64,000 nucleotides of DNA from Nitrospira sp. (GCA_031315995.1 JALDRG010000011.1:88943-152942), one strand, 5' to 3'; shown: positions 25,578 through 34,559, counted from the stretch's first letter. Notes: a model not told the origin generated them from the letters alone. Made by a program: numbers and translations.

Positions 25578-28500
25578 AGTTGGCGCGCCTGTTGCTGCTC
25601 GCCTTCGGTCCCTTCACCAAGAAGACGTTGGACTTTTCCGCCGGCGCCAGCAATGTGCATGTGATCTATGGACCGAACGAAGCGGGGAAATCGTCGGCGT
25701 TGCGAGCCATGACGGACCTGCGTTTCGGGATTCCGCCACGCAGCCCTGACGACTTTGTTCACCCGGCAAGCGATCTGCGGATCGGCGGCATCTTCATCGA
25801 CCAGGCAGGCCGATCGATTGGGCTGGTCAGGCGCAAGGGCAGAGGGGCGACCCTCGCCGGCCTCGATGTTCGCACGGAACAGCCAGATCCTACTTTTACC
25901 GTGGACAGCCGGTTGGAACGAGAGCTGACCGGAGGGTTGGAGCGCCGGGAATTCGAAGCGATGTTCGGATTGAATCATGCGCGCCTGCGCGAAGGCGGCG
26001 CGGTCCTGCTGAGCGGCGAGGGTGATCTGGGATCCGCGCTGTTTGAGGCCAGCGCAGGCACCAGCGGCATTGCGGCGTTGCTGGGAGCCTTGGATGCCGA
26101 TGCGAAGAAGCTCTATAGCCACCATGGTCGTGCGCAGAATGCTGTGATCAATGAGGCGCGGCGTCAGTTGGATGAGCAGCGGCAGATCTGGCGCCAGGCA
26201 CAGACCAAACCGGCTGAGTGGCAGGCGCTGAATCGCGCACACGAAACCGCCAAGGCGGCCCTCGATGATCTCACCCAGCACTTGGAGATCCTCCGTCGAC
26301 GCGAGAACGAATTGACCGAACTGCGCACGGTTGAGCCCTTGCTGCGGGAGCATGACCGCCTGGCGGCTGCCCTTCAATCCTATGCGGCGATTCCGGATTT
26401 GTCCGAGCAGCAACGTGAGGAACGGTTAGCGGCGGAGCAGGCCTTGCACCGTGCGCAGCAGGATCTTCGTGAAGCCGAATCGGAGCTCGCGCGTTGCGCT
26501 GCTGCGTTGGATGGACTGGTCATCGAACCGCTGCTGCTCGACCATGCCGAAGTCATCGAACGGCTGGTCTCCGGGGTTGAAGCCGCCGCGCAGAATCGAC
26601 ATGACGTGCATCAGCAGCATAGCCTCATCGCGAAGATCGAGGGCGAGTTGGAACTGGCTGTGGCCAGGATCGCACCGGGAGTGGATCGCCGAACGATGTT
26701 GAAGGCCGTTCCTTCATCTGCCGACCGTGCGGCGTTGGAGGGACACCTGGCTGATGTGAGTCTGTTGGGCGAGCGGCTGGAAGGATATCGGGAGCGTGCC
26801 GAGGCGTTGGACGCAGCCTTGCAACCGGCGGCCGCATGGTCCACTCCGATACCGGATCCGCTTCACAGGCAGTCGTTGGCGGCGGCGATACGCGAGGGAC
26901 AGGCACAGGGTGATGTGGTCAGACAGCAGCGTGATGTGGAGCGCCGGCTTCGCGAACAGGAGGGCCGGCTTGCGCAGGCCCTGTCCGAACTCGGTGTCGA
27001 ATCGGAGGAGGCGCTCCGCCGTAGTCAGCCGGTTCTGGAAGCCCACATTACGCGGACAAAACAGGACCTCGCGAATGTCGAGGCACAATTGAAAACACGG
27101 CGGGATGAATTCGAGTTGGTCGGACGCGATCTCGACGGGCAGCGGCTGCGGCAACGGCAGCTCGCGGCGGAAGGTGAAGTGGTGACGGCGGAGACCTTGC
27201 GCCAGGCTCGATCCAGACGCACCGAGGAATGGGCCTCGATCCGTCGCATCTACATCGATGGGACCAGCAGAACGGATCAGTTGGCGCTGGGCTTCGACGC
27301 AACCAAGGCCTTACCGGAGACCTTTGAAGCGTCTGTGGGCGAGGCCGATCGGCAGGCGGATCTGCTCCGCGCCGATACGAAACGCGCAGCGGGATTGGAA
27401 GAATGCTCGGTCCGCATCGAGCAGATGGAATTGCGCCGCAAGGAACTGGACGGCGACATGGCTGCGCTGCGCGCCGACCGAGACCGAATACAAGCGGCTT
27501 GGGCGCAACATCTTGTCCGGGCCGGCCTGCCCGACCTTGATCCGGAGTCGTTGCGTGAATGGCAGGGACGGCGGCATGAGGCGCTGGAGCTGGTCGAACG
27601 GGTGACGGCGCTACGCGTCGACCGTGACCGGTTGCTGGCCGATGCGGGGAGAGCAGCAGCCGCTATTGCCGAAGGGTTGCGCGCGGTTGGGCTTTCCATT
27701 GCGGGAACTCAGACAGAAGAGGCCGATATGCTCTCCATGCTGATCGAGCAGGCCCTGTGTTGGGAGCAATCGGCGACCGAAGCGGAGGCCGAGCAGCAGG
27801 CTCGCCTCAAGACCGCCCATCATCAACGGATCGAGCGCGAAAAGGTCGGGCGGCTGCTGGACGAGACCGCGGCCGACCGCCGGCGCCACGTGGATGCCTT
27901 GCAGGCCTGGCATGCGCGGTTGTTTCTGGCGGGTGACGTGTCTCCGGAAGCACTGAAGTCTCGGCTCGATGAGCTCGATGCACTCGGGCGGCAGGCGTCG
28001 GTGCTCGCGGATGCGCAACAACGGAAGGCGCAGCTGGAGGCCGTGGTCGACGACCTCATGACACAAGCGACGCAAGTGGCCGAGTTACTCGGCGAGCCCG
28101 TTCCCACGATCCTGGATGATTTTTCTGATCGTCTGCGCAAGCGATTGGCTGTTTCACGGCAACATCAGCAAGAGGGCCATGCCGTGATTCGCGACCGCAC
28201 GAGAGCCCAGGAGCAGAAGCGCCAGGCCGCCGCCGCGCAGGTGACGGAGGCGGCAGTGCTGGCGGGATTGTGCGCGCGCGCGAAGGGAGCAACGATCGAC
28301 CAGCTGCCGGAATTGGAAGAGCAGGCGTCGAAGAAGCGAGAGGTACGGAAATCGCTCGCCATGCTGCGCCAGCAACTGACCAGTGCGTCGGCCCGCTCAG
28401 AAGGCGAGTTACGGACGTGCCTTGCGGGGCTGGATGTGCTCGCTCTCGAAAGTCAACGTGAGCGTTGTCGCAGCGAGATCGTGCGGCTTGAGCAGGAACA

Positions 28501-29104
28501 GGTTTCAGCGCAGCGGACCGAGGAGCAGACCAGGCGGGCGTTGGAAGTCATCGACGCCTCCGACCGCGCGGCGCTGGCGCGTGAGGCGATGGAATCCGCT
28601 GCGGCGCGGTACCGTTCGGCGATCAGGCCCTGGGCGAGGCTGAAACTCGCCCGGGCGCTGCTGCAGGAAGCCTTGAACCGGTTTCGTGAACGGGCGCAGG
28701 CGCCCATGGTGTCCGCCGCGTCCACCTACTTCTCGCTCATGACGGGCGGCGCGTATGACCGGCTCGTGACGGACGAGCGCGCAGACCGTCCGGTCTTGTG
28801 TGCACAACGAGCCGGCGGGGCGACCATCGGGATTGAGGAGATGAGCGAAGGCACCGCCGACCAATTGTATTTGGCGCTGCGGCTGGCGGCGTTGGAATTG
28901 CGGCGGCCTTCCCATACGCCGATGCCTCTGGTGCTGGACGACACACTCATCACGTCCGACGACGCGCGCGCGGCCAACATCCTGCGGGCATTGGCTCGAT
29001 TCGCCGAGGGCAGCCAGGTCATGCTGTTCACGCACCATCGTCATCTGCTCGACGTGGCCCATGTCGCGTTGGGTGAGCAGGGATTCGTCACGCACCATCT
29101 CTGA
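25574..29104 (+). CDS. yhaN: SbcC/YhaN-type ATPase
   Basis: 1176 residues. Walker A GPNEAGKSSALRA is at residues 33-45. Two long coiled-coil arms follow (about 190-1000), rich in Glu, Arg, Gln and Leu. The C-terminal ATPase half has EGTADQLYLALRLAALEL (signature) and MPLVLDDTLITSDD (Walker B), then VMLFTHHRHLLDVA. No CxxC zinc hook is visible in the arm, which separates it from SbcC/Rad50 and fits the YhaN subfamily. It should dimerise and work with the phosphoesterase encoded just upstream. Role: repair of DNA ends, by family inference. Confidence 0.88.
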   Translation: MKLARLLLLAFGPFTKKTLDFSAGASNVHVIYGPNEAGKSSALRAMTDLRFGIPPRSPDDFVHPASDLRIGGIFIDQAGRSIGLVRRKGRGATLAGLDVRTEQPDPTFTVDSRLERELTGGLERREFEAMFGLNHARLREGGAVLLSGEGDLGSALFEASAGTSGIAALLGALDADAKKLYSHHGRAQNAVINEARRQLDEQRQIWRQAQTKPAEWQALNRAHETAKAALDDLTQHLEILRRRENELTELRTVEPLLREHDRLAAALQSYAAIPDLSEQQREERLAAEQALHRAQQDLREAESELARCAAALDGLVIEPLLLDHAEVIERLVSGVEAAAQNRHDVHQQHSLIAKIEGELELAVARIAPGVDRRTMLKAVPSSADRAALEGHLADVSLLGERLEGYRERAEALDAALQPAAAWSTPIPDPLHRQSLAAAIREGQAQGDVVRQQRDVERRLREQEGRLAQALSELGVESEEALRRSQPVLEAHITRTKQDLANVEAQLKTRRDEFELVGRDLDGQRLRQRQLAAEGEVVTAETLRQARSRRTEEWASIRRIYIDGTSRTDQLALGFDATKALPETFEASVGEADRQADLLRADTKRAAGLEECSVRIEQMELRRKELDGDMAALRADRDRIQAAWAQHLVRAGLPDLDPESLREWQGRRHEALELVERVTALRVDRDRLLADAGRAAAAIAEGLRAVGLSIAGTQTEEADMLSMLIEQALCWEQSATEAEAEQQARLKTAHHQRIEREKVGRLLDETAADRRRHVDALQAWHARLFLAGDVSPEALKSRLDELDALGRQASVLADAQQRKAQLEAVVDDLMTQATQVAELLGEPVPTILDDFSDRLRKRLAVSRQHQQEGHAVIRDRTRAQEQKRQAAAAQVTEAAVLAGLCARAKGATIDQLPELEEQASKKREVRKSLAMLRQQLTSASARSEGELRTCLAGLDVLALESQRERCRSEIVRLEQEQVSAQRTEEQTRRALEVIDASDRAALAREAMESAAARYRSAIRPWARLKLARALLQEALNRFRERAQAPMVSAASTYFSLMTGGAYDRLVTDERADRPVLCAQRAGGATIGIEEMSEGTADQLYLALRLAALELRRPSHTPMPLVLDDTLITSDDARAANILRALARFAEGSQVMLFTHHRHLLDVAHVALGEQGFVTHHL

Positions 29105-29244
29105 TTGATGCGATATCGGCCGCTCTTCCCCCGATGAACCGCCATACAGATGCGGGGGGTCCTCCTAGTATGCCTTGCCAGATTGCGGCGTTACTCTGAA
29201 ATATGGGGCAAGGTCTCGGTTCACTCGTGCAAGGGGGTAACACG

Positions 29245-29514
29245 ATGTCGAATGACACCAAGAATATCCGCATCACCGGCTGTGATGTACATTTGACATT
29301 TCACGCAGTCGGCGATGGTCGTTGGACCGTAGACGGCATCGTCCATTGTGGGACGGGAGAAAAGAGCGACGAACAGGCTGTTACCTCCGGGCCCTGTGCC
29401 TCGCGGGAAGCGGCTGAACAGGACGTGCTTGAGCGGGTGGGCCACATCCTCGGGCATAACGTGGACCGCCACACTTCACGCATCGAGAATCCAACCGAGA
29501 AAAACCCTCGTTAG
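29245..29514 (+). CDS. Small protein of unknown function
   Basis: 89 residues from the ATG at 29245, preceded by AAGGGGG. The first half reads as beta strands (IRITGCDVHLTFHAVGDGRW, WTVDGIVHCGTG), followed by the helix REAAEQDVLERVGHILGHNV. Cysteines occur at three positions. I recognise no family; a double-stranded-RNA-like alpha/beta fold is one guess. It stands alone, about 140 bases after yhaN. Confidence 0.62.
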   Translation: MSNDTKNIRITGCDVHLTFHAVGDGRWTVDGIVHCGTGEKSDEQAVTSGPCASREAAEQDVLERVGHILGHNVDRHTSRIENPTEKNPR

Positions 29515-29675
29515 GTTCGCCGACCGGGCTGTGCGTGCCGACGAGCTGCTGCATCGTCCACTAGGATGGCGATCCATTCTAGATTCATTCTCCACCATTC
29601 GTTCCGCTGTCTCTTACGCGGAAGTTCGAACAGGGGATGGCGGATGCCCAGCGAAATGTGACCAGAGGAGGACCT

Positions 29676-30419
29676 ATGGAACGACTGAAGGACAAAATTG
29701 CGATCGTCACCGGCAGCAGCAGCGGGATCGGCAAGGCCATCGCACTCCGGTTCGCGCAAGAAGGGGCGACCGTCGTAGTTGCGGCTCGGCGTTTCTATAA
29801 ATGTGAAGAAACCGTCGCCCAGATTGAAGCAGCGGGGGGGATGGCCGTGCCGTTTCAGACCGACGTGGCGGATGAGTCGCAGGTGGAGCAGCTGATCGGT
29901 GGCACCGTCCGTCGCTTTCAGCGCCTCGATATTCTGGTGAACAACGCCGGAATTTTCGGCGGACGCCGGTTGGCCGAGACGAGCACCGAGGCTTTCGACG
30001 AAGTGATGAACGTCAATCTCCGCGGCACCTTTTTCTGTTGCCGTGCCGCGTTCGCGCAGATGAAGAAACAGGGGAGCGGCACGATCCTCAACATGTCAAG
30101 CGTGGCGGGCGTGCAGGCCTGGAACGGCACCGGGACCTATAGCGCGTCAAAACACGCGATCATGGCATTGAGCAAGGCGCTGGCGGACGAGGGCCGGGCC
30201 ATCGGGATCAAAGTGAGCGCGATTTGTCCCGGCGGAGTGGCGGATGAATTGGTGGATGCCACGTCCGAGGAGCGGGCGCGCAGCGAAAAGATCGATCCGT
30301 TCGACATTGCCGAAACTGCCGTCTACTTGGCCTGTCTCGGGCCACAGGCGGTCGTGCATCAGCTTGTGGTGGATCGGTTGGCCGCAGAATGGGGACGGAC
30401 GCCGTTACACCACCTTTGA
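29676..30419 (+). CDS. SDR-family oxidoreductase
   Basis: 247 residues from the ATG at 29676, preceded by AGAGGAGGA. The NAD(P) site is TGSSSGIGKAI, the structural NNAG is present (ILVNNAGIFGG), and the catalytic Ser/Tyr/Lys triad lies in LNMSSVAG and GTYSASKHAIM. The tail, VADELVDATSEERARSEKID then TAVYLACLG, fits classical FabG-like SDRs. Substrate unknown. The gene converges with the YaaH gene and their ends overlap by 15 bases. Confidence 0.88.
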   Translation: MERLKDKIAIVTGSSSGIGKAIALRFAQEGATVVVAARRFYKCEETVAQIEAAGGMAVPFQTDVADESQVEQLIGGTVRRFQRLDILVNNAGIFGGRRLAETSTEAFDEVMNVNLRGTFFCCRAAFAQMKKQGSGTILNMSSVAGVQAWNGTGTYSASKHAIMALSKALADEGRAIGIKVSAICPGGVADELVDATSEERARSEKIDPFDIAETAVYLACLGPQAVVHQLVVDRLAAEWGRTPLHHL

Positions 30420-31022
30420 CATGGCGTGCAGGGATTTCTTGTCATGAAACAACAAGGGCGGGCCGAGCGGAAGAATAGCACGGCCGGTGAAGGCTTGGGT
30501 CAGACTACCCACGGCGTGGTAGAAGGCCATCAATCCAACGAGCAGATGTCCCCATCCGGGCAGCAACTCGCTGATGAAGTCGAGTCTGGCAAACGTCGTC
30601 GCAAGAAAGGTTAAGGTAATGACGATGTGCAGTGCGCTGAGTGTGAGATTCCGGTAGGCCGTCAAATAGACCATGACCGCCGAAAAGGCTGCGTATACCA
30701 GGTTGATGGGCGCATAGAGCACGGCGTCGAAGTGGAATGTCGAACTGGTGCTGACAAGTTTGACGGTGCAGAGGGTTACCCAGAGGAAGCCATACATCGT
30801 CAACGCGGTGCCGCCCAATTGCTCGTTGTAGCGAATATCGGTGATGCCGGCTAGGAGCTGTACCACCCCGCCGAAGATGAGCGCGATCACAAGGGCTCCA
30901 ACCATGTTTTTGTGCTGAATCCATCCCAACTGAGCAACTCCTAAGGTCAGTGCGCCAACTGCCAAGCCGAAGAGCCCGATCGCCAGCACGTCGATCCGTC
31001 GAGTCTGATTGTCTTCGTTCAT
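30405..31022 (-). CDS. GPR1/FUN34/YaaH-family membrane protein
   Basis: 205 residues with six predicted membrane helices (LAIGLFGLAVGALTLGV, MVGALVIALIFGGVVQLL, TALTMYGFLWVTLCTV and others). Family order and the GxxA-rich first helix match GPR1/FUN34/YaaH proteins, which include acetate or succinate channels. The exact solute cannot be told from sequence. Its 3' end overlaps that of the SDR gene, so read-through between the two is likely and antisense effects are possible. Confidence 0.8.
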   Translation of the reverse strand: MNEDNQTRRIDVLAIGLFGLAVGALTLGVAQLGWIQHKNMVGALVIALIFGGVVQLLAGITDIRYNEQLGGTALTMYGFLWVTLCTVKLVSTSSTFHFDAVLYAPINLVYAAFSAVMVYLTAYRNLTLSALHIVITLTFLATTFARLDFISELLPGWGHLLVGLMAFYHAVGSLTQAFTGRAILPLGPPLLFHDKKSLHAMSKVV

Positions 31023-31171
31023 GGGATATTTCTCTCAGGGTTGGTGATAGCACGTTAATTCTGGCCTCCTCTTAGCGAGGAAACGGCCAGCAGCATGCAA
31101 GAGCGGCGTGGAAAAGGCAAGGACACTTGTCGGAGGGAGGCTCCGGCGGGCATCGTGGGGCCTCGGATGCG

Positions 31172-31495
31172 TCAGTCGACGTCAGGAAAAGGCGGCTTTT
31201 TCAGCGGGTTAGCAGCGGTGAGGAATGCCTGCAGCCGCTTGGCTTGGAGCGGCTGGATGGAGAGAAAATGGACGCCGCAAGTGGTTCCACCAGTCCATCG
31301 CACGGCCGCGAGGTCGACCAAGATCGGTAACTCCTGAGGCGAAATGAGCAGTCTCAGTGAAATGTAGGTGTTGACCGGCAAATGACTCGTGCATTCGATG
31401 CGGCAGCCTTCCACTGAGAGGTCCACGAGCCGACCTTCTCCGCTTACGGACGAATCCGTTGAGAGAGCCACTCGATAGTGGACTGTCATGGTCAT
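31172..31495 (-). CDS. PilZ-like c-di-GMP-binding domain protein
   Basis: 107 residues from ATG 31495. The core strand LVDLSVEGCRIECT matches the D/NxSxxG half of the PilZ signature, and CGVHFLSIQPLQAKRL matches its last strand. The N-terminal RxxxR half is weak: only YRVALS remains, with no second arginine. Nucleotide affinity may therefore be reduced. It may act with the HD-GYP protein encoded at 7364 in c-di-GMP control, but there is no genetic link here. Confidence 0.7.
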   Translation of the reverse strand: MTMTVHYRVALSTDSSVSGEGRLVDLSVEGCRIECTSHLPVNTYISLRLLISPQELPILVDLAAVRWTGGTTCGVHFLSIQPLQAKRLQAFLTAANPLKKPPFPDVD

Positions 31496-31950
31496 GTAAT
31501 GGTCGGCATCCTTGCTTGAGTTGAATCATCGCACTGTATCGCAGCGCTCGATCGGCTCGGCGGGGCGAAGCGATGCGCCAGCACTGCCGCCAACATCGGG
31601 AACGGACCTCGTGATCGCTGGAATGGGAGAGGCGTAACGAGTGCGGCGACGACTGTTCCGATAGAAGGACATAACATGCCTGTCATGGTAGGCGCGATTG
31701 GGATAATGACTCCATCCGTACGGAGCTGGGGATATCCCTAGGACTGCACCACGTAAGCGCGCCTGACATTTATCGCAGATCGGACGAAGGCAGGAAAGGC
31801 GAGACCTCAGGGTCGCATTTTGAGGCCTCCGTGCCCGCGCTTCAAGAAACAGGATGCCTGTTGATAGTTGATTGTTCATCAGAGACGGTTTGTGCGGCCT
31901 TGACTACAGGATGTAGGAGGTGCAAGCTGAATATATCTTAGGAGGTACCT
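31496..31950. other. 455-base stretch without a convincing gene
   Basis: No frame in this stretch has family similarity. Several frames are open, including one on the minus strand (31526-31879) with ICDKC, but codon content looks arbitrary. The 3' part carries two TAGGAGGT sequences (from 31914 and 31940) that look like Shine-Dalgarno sites; only the second is followed at proper distance by an ATG. Confidence 0.4.
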
Positions 31951-32034
31951 ATGACACCTCACGAGATGCTGCGTCACTCCTCCTATCTTTCTCTCTCCTC
32001 CGTCCGTGCATCTCCGGCGTGTTCCCGGCAGTGA
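31951..32034 (+). CDS. Possible 27-residue leader peptide
   Basis: The ATG at 31951 is preceded by TTAGGAGGTACCT, one of the best ribosome sites in the window. It opens a 27-codon frame (MTPHEMLRHSSYLSLSSVRA, then SPACSRQ) that stops 41 bases before the next gene. The peptide is rich in Ser (eight of 27) and shows no known motif. It could be a leader peptide controlling the exported protein downstream, or a relic. No overlapping gene exists on the other strand. Confidence 0.4.
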   Translation: MTPHEMLRHSSYLSLSSVRASPACSRQ

Positions 32035-32075
32035 AGCCGGTGCGCTCGTTCACTCGCATGACAAGGAGGTTTTTT

Positions 32076-32432
32076 ATGAAAGCATCAATCTTGATCAGTG
32101 TGTTCATATTGTCCGGGGCGATGGTTGCCGCTACGGCGTTCGCTAACCCGTCCATGTTGCCGAACCATCCTGGGTACCCGATGGGAAAGGCGACCGACCC
32201 AGTTACGGGCCAGCCGCTTGCCAATGATCCCGGCCGGGATAACGCAGTCGGGGACGAGGCGCTGAGCAAGGCGGCGGCGTTTGGCGACCAGCAATTGCTA
32301 TTGCAACAACGTATGGCCATACAGGATAAGGCGTCCGGCGCCATGTCCAAAGCACAAGACTCGGATGGAGGCTCGGGTATGAAGTCCGACCGACCCATGA
32401 AAGGATCGGGAAGCCAGTCTCCGTCGAAGTAG
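32076..32432 (+). CDS. Small exported protein of unknown function
   Basis: 118 residues from the ATG at 32076, which has AAGGAGG upstream. The signal peptide is MKASILISVFILSGAMVAA with cleavage after AFA. The mature part is hydrophilic (SMLPNHPGYPMGKATDPV, EALSKAAAFGDQQLLLQQ) and ends in a Ser/Gly/Lys-rich tail. No domain recognised. A structured region follows the stop. Confidence 0.7.
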   Translation: MKASILISVFILSGAMVAATAFANPSMLPNHPGYPMGKATDPVTGQPLANDPGRDNAVGDEALSKAAAFGDQQLLLQQRMAIQDKASGAMSKAQDSDGGSGMKSDRPMKGSGSQSPSK

Positions 32433-32474
32433 TCGTTCTCACTAGACGCCAGAGGAGTGGCGATCGGTGGTTCT

Positions 32475-32518
32475 GCAGGGTCGGGTCAAAGGCCGACCGA
32501 CCAAAGACCGGGCCCTGC
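32475..32518 (+). terminator. Imperfect hairpin after the exported protein
   Basis: GCAGGG(TC)GGGTC pairs with GACC(GG)GCCCTGC around GGCCGACC, leaving one or two mismatches. It lies about 45 bases after the stop codon. No U-tract, so evidence is moderate. Confidence 0.45.
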
Positions 32519-32531
32519 GGTTCACCATCGT

Positions 32532-32560
32532 TTGATTTTCAGATTCCTGCCTCTTAGAAT
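32532..32560 (+). promoter_or_regulatory. Sigma-70-type promoter of mutY
   Basis: TTGATT (32532-32537) and TAGAAT (32555-32560) are separated by exactly 17 bases. The start codon is 23 bases further on, which allows a short leader. No factor-binding site is visible. Confidence 0.6.
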
Positions 32561-32583
32561 GCTCCCACCCGTCACTAACTGTT

Positions 32584-33306
32584 ATGCCTACAAAGTCTCG
32601 CGTTCAGAAATCTCCGCCGCGTAGAAAAAAGTCGCCACAGTCCTCCGTTCCGCTCGCGCGCGGTCAGAAGCAGCGTTTTCAACAGCGGCTGTTGAAGTGG
32701 TACAAGGAGCACGGGCGTGATTTGCCCTGGAGAAAGACCTCCGACCCCTATCACATCCTCGTGTCGGAGGTGATGCTGCAGCAGACCCAAGTCGATCGTG
32801 TGATTCCGAAGTACCACGAGTTTTTGGAACGATACCCGTCGTTCCAGGAGTTGGCCGAGGCACCTGTCGCGGAGGTCAAACAGACCTGGTATCCGCTGGG
32901 ATACAACATCCGCCCGGAACGGTTGCACAGCATCGCGCGTGAAACGGTGGCCCGCTACGGGGGGCAGTTGCCGAATGCTGCAGACGAGCTCTTGTCCTTC
33001 AAAGGAATCGGACGGTACACGGCCGGAGCGATTCGTTCCTTTGCATTCAACGAAGACGCCCCGATCCTGGACACGAACGTGATCCGCCTGTTGCACCGTG
33101 TGTTCATCGCCGAGGGTGAACCCAAGGCGCAAAAAGCCGCCCTGTGGGAGCTCTCTGAGCACTTGATTCCACGCGGCAAGGGGTATGACTTCAATCAAGC
33201 CATCATGGATTTCGGCGCTACGATTTGCACGGCGCGTGATCCTTATTGTCTTCTCTGCCCGATGAAGACCTTCTGCAAGACCTATCCGTTCGAAGGCAGG
33301 AAGTAA
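32584..33306 (+). CDS. mutY: MutY-type A/G-specific adenine glycosylase, catalytic domain only
   Basis: 240 residues. It removes adenine mispaired with 8-oxoguanine. Catalytic Glu62 lies in SEVMLQQTQV and Asp163 in APILDTNVIRLL. The helix-hairpin-helix is SFKGIGRYTAGAI (about 138-150), and the iron-sulfur cluster ligands are Cys215, 222, 225 and 231 (CX6CX2CX5C). After the cluster only PFEGRK remains, so the usual C-terminal Nudix-like domain that recognises 8-oxoguanine is missing (full MutY is about 350 residues). A MutT-like gene follows 138 bases later. The first 30 residues are basic and low in structure. The first ATG after the promoter is used. Confidence 0.85.
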   Translation: MPTKSRVQKSPPRRKKSPQSSVPLARGQKQRFQQRLLKWYKEHGRDLPWRKTSDPYHILVSEVMLQQTQVDRVIPKYHEFLERYPSFQELAEAPVAEVKQTWYPLGYNIRPERLHSIARETVARYGGQLPNAADELLSFKGIGRYTAGAIRSFAFNEDAPILDTNVIRLLHRVFIAEGEPKAQKAALWELSEHLIPRGKGYDFNQAIMDFGATICTARDPYCLLCPMKTFCKTYPFEGRK

Positions 33307-33322
33307 CGAGAGGACAGGTATT

Positions 33323-33396
33323 CAATGCTCACCGTTCAAGCGGAGGAGACGGCCCGCCTGAATCTCACGGTTCGTTCCATTGAACCGTGAGCATTG
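33323..33396 (+). repeat. Mutually exclusive hairpins between mutY and mutT
   Basis: CTCACGGTTC (33364-33373) pairs perfectly with GAACCGTGAG (33382-33391). A 17-base arm at 33323-33339 also pairs with 33380-33396 with one mismatch, so the right arm has two possible partners. The region sits between two coding genes and could be a terminator/antiterminator or a 3' processing site. No U-tract follows. Confidence 0.55.
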
Positions 33397-33443
33397 CGCA
33401 GTGAACATGTTCGATCTTTACGAGGCAGGCGTCACGGCACAGC

Positions 33444-33836
33444 ATGGAAGTGATCGAGGTTGCGGCAGGCATCATTGTTCAGGAGGGTCGTTACCTGATC
33501 GCCCGTCGGAAGGCGGGCGCGCATCTCGGTGGGTTATGGGAGTTTCCGGGCGGGAAGCGGGAGCCAGGCGAAACGTTGGAGGAGTGTCTGCGGCGGGAAT
33601 TGTGGGAAGAGTTGAACGTTCGTATCGGCGTCCCGACTCCCTTTCGGATCGTACGGCATGAATATCCCGAGAAAATTGTGGAATTGCATTTCTTTTGCTG
33701 CCGGATCGAGGCGGGCCGTGCGATCGCGTTGGACTGCGCGGAGCTTCGATGGGTCTATCCTCATGAGATGGCCGCGTTCGAGTTTCCTTCGGCCGACCAG
33801 CCCGTTATTGCGGCGCTTCGAGAGGGGACGGTGTAG
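33444..33836 (+). CDS. MutT-like Nudix hydrolase (8-oxo-dGTPase type)
   Basis: 130 residues. The Nudix box GGKREPGETLEECLRRELWEEL is intact, preceded by AAGIIVQEGRYLIARRKAG and LWEFPG. FRIVRHEYPEKIVELHFFCC and ALDCAELRWVYPHEMAAFEF match small MutT/MTH-like enzymes. It likely sanitises oxidised nucleotides such as 8-oxo-dGTP, complementing the MutY enzyme just upstream. It lies six bases before the next gene, which suggests one operon. The start lacks a strong ribosome site. Confidence 0.85.
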   Translation: MEVIEVAAGIIVQEGRYLIARRKAGAHLGGLWEFPGGKREPGETLEECLRRELWEELNVRIGVPTPFRIVRHEYPEKIVELHFFCCRIEAGRAIALDCAELRWVYPHEMAAFEFPSADQPVIAALREGTV

Positions 33837-33842
33837 GGGCGT

Positions 33843-34559
33843 ATGAAAGTGGTCCTGGATATCGAAACGGTGCAAGCTTCCAGGGAGGACTGGGCTCGGC
33901 TGGCCGGCCGTCAGCTCGCATCGGGAGAGGCGGCCTTCAACGAGACCGGCGGCGACTTGTTCGCGGTCGGAGAGGCGCAGGCGCAACATCGATTGGACGA
34001 TGAGCTCTACGAAAAATCCTCCTTCGATGGGACGTTCAGCCAAATCGTGTGCATCGGTCTCCTGGAGTTTTCCGATAGTCTGGAACCGCGGGGCGCCACC
34101 TCTTGGTACGGCGGGAACGAGCGCGAGCTGTTGCGCAGCTTCTGGGGCCATCTCGGGCAGCTCCGACCCTCGTTGTTCATTACGCACAATGGCTTGAATT
34201 TTGATCTGCCCTTCATCAAGAAGCGCTCGATCATCCATCAGGTGAAGCCGACCATGGAGATCAATCTGGCCAAGTTTCGGGCCGAGCCGGTGTACGACAC
34301 CATGGCGATTTGGAGCAATTGGGACAATCGTGGATGGGTCAAGCTGGATGTGCTGGCGCGGGCCCTCAACGTGGAAAGCAAGTCGGGCAGCGGGTCGCAA
34401 GTGGCGAAGATGTGGGCGGACGGGCAGGGCAAGGAGATTGCCCTCTACTGTTTGCAGGATACCTATGTCACCTATGGGTGTTATTGCCGTATGAATTTCA
34501 GGCCGCCGATCTCGCGGGAGATCGTGCTGTTGAAGCCGGAGCTGATCGATGTGGGATGA
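33843..34559 (+). CDS. Predicted 3'-5' exonuclease, RNase H/DnaQ fold
   Basis: 238 residues. The DEDDy-type acidic residues appear in VVLDIETV near the start, LFITHNGLNFDLPFI in the middle and ALYCLQDTYVTY near the end. It is the PolB-like exonuclease family often annotated only as hypothetical in Nitrospira-like genomes. The short spacing to mutT (six bases) places it in a mutY-mutT-exonuclease group, so a repair or proofreading role is likely by context. Substrate not known. Confidence 0.78.
   Translation: MKVVLDIETVQASREDWARLAGRQLASGEAAFNETGGDLFAVGEAQAQHRLDDELYEKSSFDGTFSQIVCIGLLEFSDSLEPRGATSWYGGNERELLRSFWGHLGQLRPSLFITHNGLNFDLPFIKKRSIIHQVKPTMEINLAKFRAEPVYDTMAIWSNWDNRGWVKLDVLARALNVESKSGSGSQVAKMWADGQGKEIALYCLQDTYVTYGCYCRMNFRPPISREIVLLKPELIDVG

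Noticed and set aside
31526..31879. Minus-strand frame with ICDKC
   Set aside because: No ribosome site or similarity; residues read like random translation of GC-rich DNA.
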